From Chromohalobacter canadensis (GTDB lineage Bacteria > Pseudomonadota > Gammaproteobacteria > Pseudomonadales > Halomonadaceae), in NCBI RefSeq assembly GCF_029544075.1, contig NZ_JAJQJH010000014.1, positions 36,048 through 100,047 of the forward strand: 64,000 nt of DNA, in the 5' to 3' direction. The notes under the pieces were generated by a model. The model ran no database searches. It was not told where the DNA came from and saw nothing but the letters and a program-made list of their open reading frames with translations. The position numbers and the translations under genes are program-made. Positions 54,083 to 62,457 of the stretch are shown here, in pieces. Within the stretch, counting starts at the first letter, position 1, and the number at the start of each line of letters is the position of its first letter.

Positions 54083-54900
54083 CGCCGGGTGTAACGCCCC
54101 CACGCTGATGATTCTCGGCACCTTGGTCGCCAGCTACCTGAGTACCAGTGCCTTTCGGGGCGAGACCGGTTTCGCCTACCAGGGGTACCCCTTCGTCATG
54201 CTGATCTTCGCCGCCATCAGCACCTCGGGCTGTCTGCTCGGGGCGCTGGTGTTCGGCCGTTACCTGCGCCGCAGCGAGGCGTTGACAGTGCCTGATTCTT
54301 CGGCAAGCGCTTCGCTTCGAAACGCGTGCAGATGATCGCCGGGCTCACCACCGTATTCGGGTTGGGGGCTTACTTGCTGGGCGTGATGCAGGGGGCCGGT
54401 GGCGCTGATGAGCATCTGGTGCCGGCTGGGGTCTGGGGGTCGGCTTCGTCGGCAATCTGATCTTGTCGCTGATGGTGCAGGCGGAATGGGTCTCGCTGCC
54501 CGTTTATCTCCACCCGGTGATACTCAGCACCCTGGTGGCGCTGGTGGCGATCGTGATCGTCTCCAGGTTGACCCACGTCAGCCAGGCAGAGAGTGAGTAC
54601 CGCGCCTTTCTGCACCGTAGCCCGGTGGAGAACGAGCGCAGCTGGGCGGCGGTCAGTCGACGGGTGGCCGGGGCGACCATGCTGGCCGGCGTCGCGGTGG
54701 GGGCCTTTCTATGGTGGCAGTACGCCGGCTCGCTGGCGGCGCTGGCCGGACGTTTCGGCGTGGCCGATAGCGCGGTGACCGGCGCCTACCTGCTGGCGAC
54801 GGGCTGCGGCGTCATGCTGGTGATCGCCGGTGCGGTGGGCTTCCGCCTGGTGAGCGCACGCAGCACGAAAGCCGGCAGCGCCCGCATGGCGAAGCCCTGA
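54083..54900 (+). pseudogene. Truncated, frameshifted second copy of the SSS symporter
   Basis: Closely matches 40542-42186. It lacks the first 37 codons. One base is lost near 54295 (CCTGATTC against CCTGAGTTC). It has an 803-base deletion at about 54396 between two CCGG tetramers of the intact gene, and a 23-base deletion at about 54419 between CTGG tetramers. The last 460 bases are almost identical to the intact copy, and similarity ends at the stop codon. It cannot make a working transporter. Confidence 0.9.
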
Positions 54901-55003
54901 TAGGGTGAGTAGCCGTGCCTCTCTTCGTGCGTAGACCATCATAGGTACTTTTGACGGTTTGGTGCTATCATTGATTGCATTGAGATCGTATGGAGAGGCT
55001 AGT

Positions 55004-55246
55004 ATGGCATCGATCACGATTCGCAATTTGGACGAGCAAATAAAGGCTCAGCTTCGTATGGAAGCGGCCAAGCATGGCCACTCCATGGAAGAGGAGGTGC
55101 GTATTATTCTTCGCGGCGCCTTGAACCAGCCTCAAAAAGGGGGATTAGGCAGCCGTATACGAGAGCGCTTTGCAACAGCGGGAGGTGTCGAGCTGGAGAT
55201 GCCAGCCAGGTCTGACAAGCCTCGCGCTCCGGATCTCGACGTATGA
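55004..55246 (+). CDS. fitA: FitA-like antitoxin
   Basis: An 80-residue protein starting MASITIRNLDEQIKAQLRM, a ribbon-helix-helix DNA-binding domain of the Arc/FitA type. A flexible C-terminal part would cover the toxin. GGAGAGG six bases upstream fixes ATG 55004. The stop overlaps the toxin ATG (ATGA). It should bind the toxin and repress the shared promoter. Confidence 0.85.
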   Translation: MASITIRNLDEQIKAQLRMEAAKHGHSMEEEVRIILRGALNQPQKGGLGSRIRERFATAGGVELEMPARSDKPRAPDLDV

Positions 55247-55680
55247 CCGTCCTGGATACCAATGTGCTATCCGAGCTTATGCGGCCCACACCAGACGCGT
55301 GCGTTGTCGACTGGTTGGATAGCCAAGATGCGAGTGAAGTGACTATTACCGCTATTACCGTTGCGGAAATACTCTATGGCATCGAGCGCTTGCCCAGTGG
55401 CAAGCGCCAACGCCGTTTCGCCGCCATGGCAGCAGCGATGTTCGAGGAAGATTTTGCAGGCCGCATTCTGCCGTTCGATGAGGTGGCGGCGGTGCACTAC
55501 GCAGAATCAGTAGCAATCAGTGAGCGTGCAGGCAGGGTGGTGCATACCGCTGACGCTCAAATCGCCGCGATCTGTCGGCAGCATCACGCGATGCTGGCGA
55601 CACGCAACGTGAAGGACTTCGAGGCGCTTGGCATCGATATACTCAATCCGTGGGAGCATCGCTCAGTGCCAAGATCGTAG
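55243..55680 (+). CDS. fitB: FitB/VapC-like PIN-domain toxin
   Basis: A 145-residue PIN-domain protein. The acidic active-site residues are seen in MTVLDTNVLSE (D5), ITVAEILYGIE and HTADAQIAAI, followed by LATRNVKDFEALGIDILNPW. Such toxins are metal-dependent RNases. It is translationally coupled to the antitoxin. Confidence 0.85.
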   Translation: MTVLDTNVLSELMRPTPDACVVDWLDSQDASEVTITAITVAEILYGIERLPSGKRQRRFAAMAAAMFEEDFAGRILPFDEVAAVHYAESVAISERAGRVVHTADAQIAAICRQHHAMLATRNVKDFEALGIDILNPWEHRSVPRS

Positions 55681-55710
55681 GTGTCGGACGATGCTCCCTC
55701 GTCATTGCCA

Positions 55711-56859
55711 TCAGGCCTCGGTCAACGAACTCGCCTTGTGCCGGACTTCATCGGTCAGCGTCTTCAGGGCGTCATCGTGCTGCAGCAGCTCGATCGCGTC
55801 ACGAACGGCGCGGCGAATCGCATCGCGTTGTTCTTCCATGGTGGTCGTCCCGCGCAGCACGTCGAGCAGGGGCGTCTCCAGGTACAGAGGATGATGGCGA
55901 TTGGCCGGGCGTTCCTCGAGGTGATCGTAGAAGTGCCAGCCCCGGTGAGGCGTCCGCTCGCGAAGCTGTTGCACGAGTCGCCGATAGCTCGGCAGTTGCG
56001 GGTAGATGTCGTGCAGCTTGACCGAGAAGTCGAGAATGACGTTCAGCATCACCCGGTCGGTATGCCGGTTCTGCACCAGGTGGTCGCGCCCGTCGAGAAT
56101 CACCCCCACGAACAGCCCCGGCATCCAGTGAAGGGGACCACCGGCGGGGATCAGCTCGAACCCCAGCCGGCCCCAGCGCGTCTTGGGGTTGCGTCCTTCA
56201 TAGCGCTCCGCGAGCGGCCACTCCTCGTACGCCAGCGGTGTCAGCGCATCCGCCAGTTGCTCCGGAAAACGCCACGCCACCGGGTAGAACGCCACCGCCT
56301 GATGGCTGATCGGCGCCGCCGGATGCAGCCCCTCGTGCCGTAACAGGGCCAGGAAGCTGGCGATATGAAAGTGCTCCGTCGGGTCGCTCAGCGTTTTGTG
56401 GCGTGTCTCGAGCAGTTTGTACACGTCCTCCCAGCACAGGCAGCCGTGCGCTTCCGGCCGATGCTGACCGGTATTGGCGGAGACCACGATCACCCGCGCG
56501 GACTTGCCGGGAAACTCCGACGCCGCCAGCTCGCGATACTTGTTCACCTGCTCGGCCGAGAGCGGCGCATGCACCTTGTGCTCGAAAAGCAGAGCGCCGC
56601 CCGGCCACTGGGCGAGCATGTCGAGCCGCGCCCCCGGATAGGGCGCTTGTGTCTCCCAGGTGATGTCCTGATCGGCATCGGGCAGTTCGAGGCGGTCCGC
56701 CTCCGGCACATGGCTCATGACGGTGTCGAGAAAGGCATCGGCCACCTCGCGGGAATTCCGCAGCAGCCAGGCGAAAATCTCGGTGAGGTAATCCTCGAGG
56801 CTATCGCGGCCTTCTCGGGGGCGATAGCGGCGGAGGCTGACCAGCAGGGAGTCGTCCAT
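55711..56859 (-). CDS. PD-(D/E)XK nuclease superfamily protein
   Basis: A 382-residue protein. The nuclease core is visible: D80 in ARLDMLAQW and E93-x-K95 in LLFEHKVHAPLS, then a Q-x-x-K-Y helix (EQVNKYREL). The C-terminal 200 residues show no domain I recognise. I prefer ATG 56859, with AGGA eight bases upstream, over ATG 56895. Members of this PDDEXK_4-like group are often found in islands and have unknown roles, perhaps in defence. It is convergent with the FitAB pair, 30 bases away. Confidence 0.75.
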   Translation of the reverse strand: MDDSLLVSLRRYRPREGRDSLEDYLTEIFAWLLRNSREVADAFLDTVMSHVPEADRLELPDADQDITWETQAPYPGARLDMLAQWPGGALLFEHKVHAPLSAEQVNKYRELAASEFPGKSARVIVVSANTGQHRPEAHGCLCWEDVYKLLETRHKTLSDPTEHFHIASFLALLRHEGLHPAAPISHQAVAFYPVAWRFPEQLADALTPLAYEEWPLAERYEGRNPKTRWGRLGFELIPAGGPLHWMPGLFVGVILDGRDHLVQNRHTDRVMLNVILDFSVKLHDIYPQLPSYRRLVQQLRERTPHRGWHFYDHLEERPANRHHPLYLETPLLDVLRGTTTMEEQRDAIRRAVRDAIELLQHDDALKTLTDEVRHKASSLTEA

Positions 56860-56964
56860 CGATGCAGTCCTGGCAGTAAAGGGAAGAGGCGCCATGTGTC
56901 ACGGCGCGCAAGGCGCGTAAAGGTACCTTGTAAAGGACGCGATCCCAAGCCCGGTGGTCATGGT

Positions 56965-57017
56965 GAAGGACCATTACGAAAGATCATTGCGAAAGGCCAT
57001 CGCGAAGAAGCCATCGC
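56965..57017. repeat. Four imperfect 13-14 bp tandem repeats
   Basis: GAAGGACCATTAC, GAAAGATCATTGC, GAAAGGCCATCGC and GAAGAAGCCATCGC follow one another. Their role is unknown. Confidence 0.5.
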
Positions 57018-57118
57018 TCCCTCCTGACCTGCACGCCTCGACCTTCCTCTCCATCGCCAGCACAAGCGCCAGAGGTTCGTGTTTAGACAAAAGTCTTTCT
57101 AGGCGCTCCACATAGTGA

Positions 57119-57128
57119 ATACTAGTAT
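57119..57128. promoter_or_regulatory. Palindrome, possible GntR operator
   Basis: ATACTAGTAT is a perfect ten-base palindrome about 65 bases before the TRAP binding-protein gene. FadR-type GntR proteins often bind short AT-rich palindromes, and such a regulator closes this gene group. Confidence 0.35.
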
Positions 57129-57193
57129 ATCAGTCGGCTCCATAGAGAGCCTTCGATGCCAGCGCCTGTATCAGCGAACGGAGAGCACAACAA

Positions 57194-58198
57194 ATGACAT
57201 ACTCACTCCCAGCCATCATAGGCCGCACTCTGGTTGGTTCCGCATTGGTGGGAACGGCCATGTTTGCCGGAAATGTCTACGCACAAAGCACGGCGACCAT
57301 CAAGGTCGCGAGTTACTTCGCGGAAGATCATCCTCAAAACGTGGCCATCCGCGAAAAATTCAAGCCGTATGTCGAAAGCCACTCCGACATGCAGGTGAAG
57401 ATCTATCCCAACAGCTCGCTCGGCGACGAGCGGCAATACACCAATGGCGTCAGAACCGGCAGCATCGAAATGGCGATTGCCGGAATGGGGCTGCAGACCG
57501 CCAAGCCGCAAATCGGGTTTCCCGAGTGGCCGTTTTTGTTCGAAGACTATGATCAAGCGCAGTCGATGCTGAATGGCCCTGTCGGCGAGAAAATCGATCC
57601 CTATTTCCGTGAGCTGGGGGTAGAGCCCTTGGCGTGGACGGCGAATGGGTTCCGCGTTTTCTCGAGCAAGGAAAAAATCGACAGCATGGACGACTTCGAT
57701 GGTTTCAAGCTGAGAATGCCCAACCTGGAACTGTACGTGGAAGTGGGGCAGGCGTTAGGCGCCAACGTACAGACCATGGGGATGTCCGAAGTCTACCCGG
57801 CGCTCGAGCAGGGAGTGATCGATGGACAGGATAACCCCCTCGCCACGCTGTATCGCTCGGGATGGTACGAGGTGCAAAACAACGTGCTGGAAAGCCGGCA
57901 TATGTTCAGCCCCAACGTGTACCTGATGAACCAGCAGTTTTACGACAATCTGAGCGATTCAGAGCAAGACGTCATCCAGGAGGCCTCTCGCCAATCCATG
58001 GAAATGGAGTGGAATTTGATGCGTGAGTCCGCTTCGGATATCAAAGATAAACTCGAAAAGGCTGGCCTGGAAGTGACGGAGCCGAGCCAGGCACTTCACG
58101 ATGAAATGGTGAAAGCCGTTCAGCCGATCTATGACGACTTTTACAGTCAGTATGATTGGGCTGAAGACATGGTGAACATGGTACGTGAAGGCTCCTGA
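57194..58198 (+). CDS. TRAP transporter solute-binding protein, DctP family
   Basis: A 334-residue periplasmic protein with a signal peptide (LVGSALVGTAMFAGNVYAQ). The DctP pattern is clear: IKVASYFAEDHPQN near the N-terminus, then FKLRMPN with the conserved Arg that holds a substrate carboxylate, and YPALEQGVIDGQDNP. GGAGAG upstream supports the start. It delivers an organic acid to the DctQ-DctM membrane pair encoded next. The neighbouring hydroxyacid dehydrogenase suggests a 2-hydroxy acid substrate. Confidence 0.9.
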   Translation: MTYSLPAIIGRTLVGSALVGTAMFAGNVYAQSTATIKVASYFAEDHPQNVAIREKFKPYVESHSDMQVKIYPNSSLGDERQYTNGVRTGSIEMAIAGMGLQTAKPQIGFPEWPFLFEDYDQAQSMLNGPVGEKIDPYFRELGVEPLAWTANGFRVFSSKEKIDSMDDFDGFKLRMPNLELYVEVGQALGANVQTMGMSEVYPALEQGVIDGQDNPLATLYRSGWYEVQNNVLESRHMFSPNVYLMNQQFYDNLSDSEQDVIQEASRQSMEMEWNLMRESASDIKDKLEKAGLEVTEPSQALHDEMVKAVQPIYDDFYSQYDWAEDMVNMVREGS

Positions 58199-58270
58199 GG
58201 TTCGTCATACGCATGCCATGCGAACTCCTGGAGTTCGCATGGCAAAACCGAGTGGACAAGAGGTGGTTTC

Positions 58271-58789
58271 ATGTCGATGACGACCTTGTTCGGTTTCTTG
58301 AAAACATCCATCAGGCTGGCCATTGCCGTGGCCCTGGTGCTGATGGTGGGGTTCGTCTTTACCAATGTCGTGCTCCGCTATGCCTTCGATAGCGGACTGA
58401 CATGGTCCAGTGAGGTGGCGCGATACCTCTTCGTATGGGTCGTGTTCCTGGGTTCCATCCTCGCGGTGATGGAACATAGCCACCTGGGTGTGGACATCCT
58501 GGTGCGCCACATTCCCGGCTGGCTTCAGAAGCTGCTGTTCCTGCTGACGACGGCCCTGACCGTGGCGGTGATGACCCTCGTGGTCAAAGGACTTCTGGTC
58601 CTGATCGAACTGAACGTGGGGATTACCGGGCCCGCCACCGATATTCCCATCAACAATTACTACTATGCCGGCATGATCGCGGCCATTCTGATGTCCGCAG
58701 TGATGGCGTACCAGGCGTTGAGCTTTGTCCTGACCGGCCGCAATGGCCCCACATGGGCATACGATCATGACCAGGAGTCGGTGTCATGA
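58271..58789 (+). CDS. TRAP transporter small membrane subunit, DctQ family
   Basis: A 172-residue protein with four hydrophobic helices. The DctQ signature is around GLTWSSEVARYLFVWVVFLGS. AGAGG seven bases upstream supports ATG 58271. The stop overlaps the dctM ATG (ATGA). It pairs with DctM in the inner membrane. Confidence 0.9.
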   Translation: MSMTTLFGFLKTSIRLAIAVALVLMVGFVFTNVVLRYAFDSGLTWSSEVARYLFVWVVFLGSILAVMEHSHLGVDILVRHIPGWLQKLLFLLTTALTVAVMTLVVKGLLVLIELNVGITGPATDIPINNYYYAGMIAAILMSAVMAYQALSFVLTGRNGPTWAYDHDQESVS

Positions 58790-60066
58790 TGGTCGTCGTC
58801 TTTCTCGCCGTGCTGTTCTCGTTGATGCTGATCGGCATGCCGATCGCCTTCGCCATGCTCAGCTCCGCCGTGGTGATGATGTGGACCCAGGACATGTTCA
58901 ATGTCACGACACTGGCCGAGCACTTCATCACCGGGGCCAACAGCTTTGCCTTGATGGCCATTCCCTTTTTCATCCTGACCGGCGAGATCATGAATGCCGG
59001 GGGTGTTTCCAAGCGCATCGTCGACTTTGCCTCGTCACTGGTAGGCCATGTGAAAGGCGGCCTGGGGTATGTCGCCATCGTGGCCGGTGTGATCTTTGCC
59101 GGGTTATCCGGCTCCGCCGTTGCCGATACCGCAGCACTGGGCTCGATCCTCATTCCCATGATGGTGGCGCAAGGCTACGAGAAGAAGCGCTCGACCGCGC
59201 TGGTGGCGTCTGTCGGCATCGTGGGCACCGTGATTCCGCCGAGCATCCCCTTGATTCTTTACGGGGTCGTGGGCGGCGTCTCGATTACCGGGTTGTTCAT
59301 GGGCGGCATCGTGCCCGGGATCATCATGGCGATCGGCATGACGTTCACCTGGTGGCTGGTCGCGCGCAAAGCCGATACCAAGCGGCTCGAGCGTGCCAAC
59401 TGGCAAGCGCGGCTTCACAGCTTCAAGCGTGCCTTCTGGGCCTTGCTGTTGCCCCTGATCATCATCGTCGGGCTACGTGGAGGCGTGTTCACGCCGACAG
59501 AAGCGGGCGTGGTCGCCGCGGTATACGCGCTGTTGATCAGCCTCTGCTATCGAGAAATTCGCCTGACGCAGCTGTTCGATGTGCTCACCAATACCGCCAA
59601 GACCACGGCCATCGTGATGCTGATCGCCTCGGCGGCCATTGTCACCGCATATGCGATCACGGTAGCGCAGGTTCCCGCCCAGATCGCGGCAGGGCTCACG
59701 AGTATTACCGACAGCCCGACCCTGATGCTCTTGATCATCATGGTCATACTGCTGCTGTTCGGCTGCGTGATGGACATGACACCCGCCGTGCTGATTTTCG
59801 CGCCCGTGCTGATCCCGGTGGTCGAGCAGCTCGGTATCGACCCCATCTACTTCGGTGTGGTGATGATCATCAACCTCTCCATCGGCTTGATCACACCGCC
59901 GGTGGGTACGGTGCTCTATGTAGGGTGCAGCATCAGCCGAATCAGCATCATCGACATTTCGCGCGGCATATGGCCGATGCTGTTGATGTACGTGGCGATC
60001 CTGTTTGCACTGATTCTCTTCCCCGAGATCGTGACCTATCCCTTAAGTATTCTGCACAACGGTTGA
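58786..60066 (+). CDS. TRAP transporter large membrane subunit, DctM family
   Basis: A 426-residue sodium-coupled permease with about 12 helices. DctM motifs include IPFFILTGEIMNAGGVSKRI, GLSGSAVADTAALGSILIPMM and GLITPPVGTVLYVG. It is coupled to dctQ by an ATGA overlap and followed 14 bases later by the dehydrogenase gene. It drives uptake of the substrate bound by the DctP protein. Confidence 0.9.
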   Translation: MMVVVFLAVLFSLMLIGMPIAFAMLSSAVVMMWTQDMFNVTTLAEHFITGANSFALMAIPFFILTGEIMNAGGVSKRIVDFASSLVGHVKGGLGYVAIVAGVIFAGLSGSAVADTAALGSILIPMMVAQGYEKKRSTALVASVGIVGTVIPPSIPLILYGVVGGVSITGLFMGGIVPGIIMAIGMTFTWWLVARKADTKRLERANWQARLHSFKRAFWALLLPLIIIVGLRGGVFTPTEAGVVAAVYALLISLCYREIRLTQLFDVLTNTAKTTAIVMLIASAAIVTAYAITVAQVPAQIAAGLTSITDSPTLMLLIIMVILLLFGCVMDMTPAVLIFAPVLIPVVEQLGIDPIYFGVVMIINLSIGLITPPVGTVLYVGCSISRISIIDISRGIWPMLLMYVAILFALILFPEIVTYPLSILHNG

Positions 60067-60080
60067 ATGATGGAGCTGAC

Positions 60081-61280
60081 ATGAAAAGAAGCATGCCGCG
60101 CAGACGGCGCTACGATCAGGCACTGAGCATCGCGGAACTTGCTGAGATCGCACGCCGACGGCTTCCGAACTTCGTCTATGAATACATTCATGGCGGCGCC
60201 GACGATGAAGTCAGCCTGCTCAACAATCGGGCCGTCTTCAACCGCTACCGGTTCACGCCCAAGACGTTGACCGATGTCAGTCAGCGGGATCTCGGCCGAG
60301 ACCTGCTGGGCCACCGGGTGAGCATGCCGGTCGTAATCGGGCCGACGGGGTTCAACGGCATGATCACCCAGGACGGAGACTCCAAATTGGCCCGCGCTGC
60401 GGCGGACCGGGGCATTCCCTTCACGCTGAGCAATGCCTCGACCGAGCCGCTGGAGGAGATCGCCAAGGTTCCCGGTGGATGGCCATGGATGCAGATCTAC
60501 TTCTATCGTGACCACGACTATGTGAAGAACCTGGTCGACCGCTGCCGGGCGTCGGGCTACGACACCATCGTCGTGACCACGGACAGCGCCATCTATGGTA
60601 ATCGGGAGTGGGACACGCGCAATTACGCGCGCCCCTTCGTGCTCAACTGGCGCAACAAGTTGCATGTGTTGAGCAGGCCCGGCTGGATGAAGGATGTGCT
60701 GTATCCGCACGGCGTGCCCACCTTCAAGAACCTGGGGGATCTGTTGCCGCCCGAGGATTCCTCCGTGCAGGGCGCGGCCGCCGAGATAGGCAAGCACTTG
60801 ATGCCCTCCCTGAACTGGGAGGACATTCGCTGGCTGCGGGACAACTGGTCCGGCAACCTGCTGATCAAGGGCATCCTGTCGGTGGAAGAAGCCCGCACGG
60901 CGGTGGAATACGGCATCGACGGCATCGTGCTGTCCAACCATGGCGGACGCCAACTGGACAGCTCCGTCTCGCCGATGGAGATCCTCCCCGACGTCAGGGC
61001 AGCCGTGGGCGATGCGCTCACCATCTTGCTGGACGGCGGCTTCAGGCGCGGCAGCGATATTCTCAAGGCGGTGCTTCTGGGAGCAGACGCGGTACTGCTC
61101 GGCCGCACGACGCTCTACGGGCTCGGCGCGGGCGGCCAGGCGGGCGTCGAGCATGCACTTGGCTTACTGCACAAGGAGATGGACCGCACCCTGGGGCTTC
61201 TCGGATGCAGCAATCTGCAGGAGCTCGACCGCTCCTTGATACGCGATGCCTGCGCGTCGCAAACGGTTAGCCCCGCCTAG
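60081..61280 (+). CDS. FMN-dependent alpha-hydroxy-acid dehydrogenase (LldD/MdlB-like)
   Basis: A 399-residue TIM-barrel flavoenzyme. FMN and active-site segments are MPVVIGPTGFNGM, LLIKGILSVEEA (FMN-contacting Lys) and VLSNHGGRQLD (catalytic His and substrate Arg), then LLDGGFRRGSDILKAVLLGAD. The N-terminus (LPNFVYEYIHGGADDE) is closer to mandelate dehydrogenase MdlB than to E. coli LldD. It oxidises a 2-hydroxy acid to the 2-oxo acid. A long in-frame extension to 58743 lies inside dctM and is spurious. Co-location with the TRAP genes suggests import then oxidation of the same acid. Confidence 0.85.
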   Translation: MKRSMPRRRRYDQALSIAELAEIARRRLPNFVYEYIHGGADDEVSLLNNRAVFNRYRFTPKTLTDVSQRDLGRDLLGHRVSMPVVIGPTGFNGMITQDGDSKLARAAADRGIPFTLSNASTEPLEEIAKVPGGWPWMQIYFYRDHDYVKNLVDRCRASGYDTIVVTTDSAIYGNREWDTRNYARPFVLNWRNKLHVLSRPGWMKDVLYPHGVPTFKNLGDLLPPEDSSVQGAAAEIGKHLMPSLNWEDIRWLRDNWSGNLLIKGILSVEEARTAVEYGIDGIVLSNHGGRQLDSSVSPMEILPDVRAAVGDALTILLDGGFRRGSDILKAVLLGADAVLLGRTTLYGLGAGGQAGVEHALGLLHKEMDRTLGLLGCSNLQELDRSLIRDACASQTVSPA

Positions 61281-61343
61281 GGCGGCAGGGTAGGATGGGC
61301 GGTAACAGAGCGTAATCGGCCGCGTCAGCCAGGAGCCAAAAGC

Positions 61344-62012
61344 ATGATGAAAGGGGTGCAGGAACGGTCGTCGAGTGATCGTGCCTATAGCGATATACGC
61401 GACAAGATCATCACCACCGTACTGAAACCCGGTGAAAGGATTCATGAAAAAGCGCTGTCGGAAGAGTTCGGCATCAGCCGCACGCCGATTCGTGAAGCCC
61501 TGATGCGACTGCGCTACGACGGCTTCGTCGATATCTTCGCCCAGCGCGGCACCTTCGTGACGCCCATCCGCCTTGATGTCATCAAGGCGGCCCACTACAC
61601 GCGCTCGGTGCTGGAATGCGCCCTGATACGCGACGCCGCCATGCAATGCAGCGACCGCGATGCTCGAGATCTGTACGACAACCTCGAGCATCAGCGGCTC
61701 GTGTATCGGCAAGGGCAGTACTACAAGATCGAAACCCTCGACGAAGAGCTTCATCAGAAGATTGCCGACATCGCGGGGCAACCCTCAGTCTGGCAAATCA
61801 TTTACCACGTTCAGCTGCATATCAACCGAGTGCGGATGCTGTTTCTCAACGAAGAACGCGTGCCCGCCATCGTCGAGGAACACACGCGGATCATCGACGC
61901 CATCGCCAACCGCGATCCTGACGCTGCGGAAAGCGCCATGAAAGCGCATTTGCAATACATGGACGAGAACATCCAGAAGCTGGCCGAAAGCTACTCGGAA
62001 TATCTGTCTTGA
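61344..62012 (+). CDS. GntR family regulator, FCD type
   Basis: A 222-residue regulator. The winged helix covers about 12-75 (FGISRTPIREALMRLRYDGF). The FCD effector domain covers about 85-215, with metal/ligand residues likely in ELHQKIADIA and EEHTRIIDAI. AGGAG eight bases upstream supports ATG 61344. It probably represses the TRAP/dehydrogenase genes and responds to their substrate. Confidence 0.9.
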   Translation: MMKGVQERSSSDRAYSDIRDKIITTVLKPGERIHEKALSEEFGISRTPIREALMRLRYDGFVDIFAQRGTFVTPIRLDVIKAAHYTRSVLECALIRDAAMQCSDRDARDLYDNLEHQRLVYRQGQYYKIETLDEELHQKIADIAGQPSVWQIIYHVQLHINRVRMLFLNEERVPAIVEEHTRIIDAIANRDPDAAESAMKAHLQYMDENIQKLAESYSEYLS

Positions 62013-62057
62013 GGGGCAGGGCACCAGCTTTGCAACACCACATGCACGCGTTGAGAC

Positions 62058-62325
62058 TCACCAAGACTCGTCGATTTTCCAGGCCTGCTTCAGCCGTGCC
62101 ACGGTGTGCTCCCACTTTGGCGTCGTCGGCTTGCAGACGGTGTTCTGGTTACCGAACAGGCCGACTTCGCTGAATGCCTGGGACGCCGGGAAAGAAGCGA
62201 TCCAGCGAACCGGTACGAGGTACTCCGTAGCCTCTTCGTCGTCTTCGTCGATTGCCCAGTGGAGATGATCACTTTCCGGCGCCCACATAGCCGGTCTTGG
62301 GAATGATGACCCAGACTCGGACAGC
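62058..62325 (-). pseudogene. C-terminal remnant of a conserved uncharacterised protein
   Basis: Two frames together resemble one family. The first reads RVWVIIPKTGYVGAGK then a stop. A 76-codon frame from 62288 follows, with FSEVGLFGNQNTVCKPTTPKW and EHTVARLKQ. The middle part, expected between the two blocks, is missing and the frame shifts. The same family core is found in a smaller fragment at 42246-42302. The 76-codon frame could still be translated, but it is only a tail. Confidence 0.65.
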
Positions 62326-62374
62326 GTGACCTTTCCCTTTTAGTTACAAGAAAGTCTTGTGATGATGACGCCAT

Positions 62375-62392
62375 GGTCCTAAAATTAGGACC
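62375..62392. promoter_or_regulatory. Inverted repeat GGTCCTAA-AA-TTAGGACC
   Basis: Two perfect eight-base arms with a two-base centre. It may be an operator or a residue of mobile DNA; no matching regulator is seen. Confidence 0.4.
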
Positions 62393-62399
62393 AACACGG

Positions 62400-62440
62400 C
62401 CCCCGCCTCTTGGCTCTCACGAGCTTACGCGGGGGTTCTT
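62400..62440 (+). terminator. Terminator-like hairpin facing right
   Basis: Stem CCCCCGC (62400-62406) with GCGGGGG (62429-62435), followed by TTCTTATTT. It lies just after the stop of the convergent Abi gene, so on the plus strand it would end transcription coming from the left. Confidence 0.6.
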
Positions 62441-62457
62441 ATTTGTGTTCTCGCCCG

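Larger units (their letters stand above)
56860..57193. other. Promoter region of the TRAP operon
   Basis: About 330 bases without a gene. It holds four imperfect 13-14-base repeats at 56965-57017 (GAAGGACCATTAC-like) and a palindrome ATACTAGTAT at 57119-57128 that may be a regulator site. Confidence 0.45.
62013..62457. other. Decayed gene, palindrome and terminator region
   Basis: About 445 bases with a broken conserved gene (62058-62325), an inverted repeat (62375-62392) and a terminator-like hairpin (62400-62440). It forms the boundary between the metabolic genes and the defence genes to the right. Confidence 0.5.

Noticed and set aside
58743..61280. An 845-residue protein spanning dctM and the dehydrogenase
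   Set aside because: The first half is a wrong-frame reading of dctM; the dehydrogenase has a normal start at 60081.
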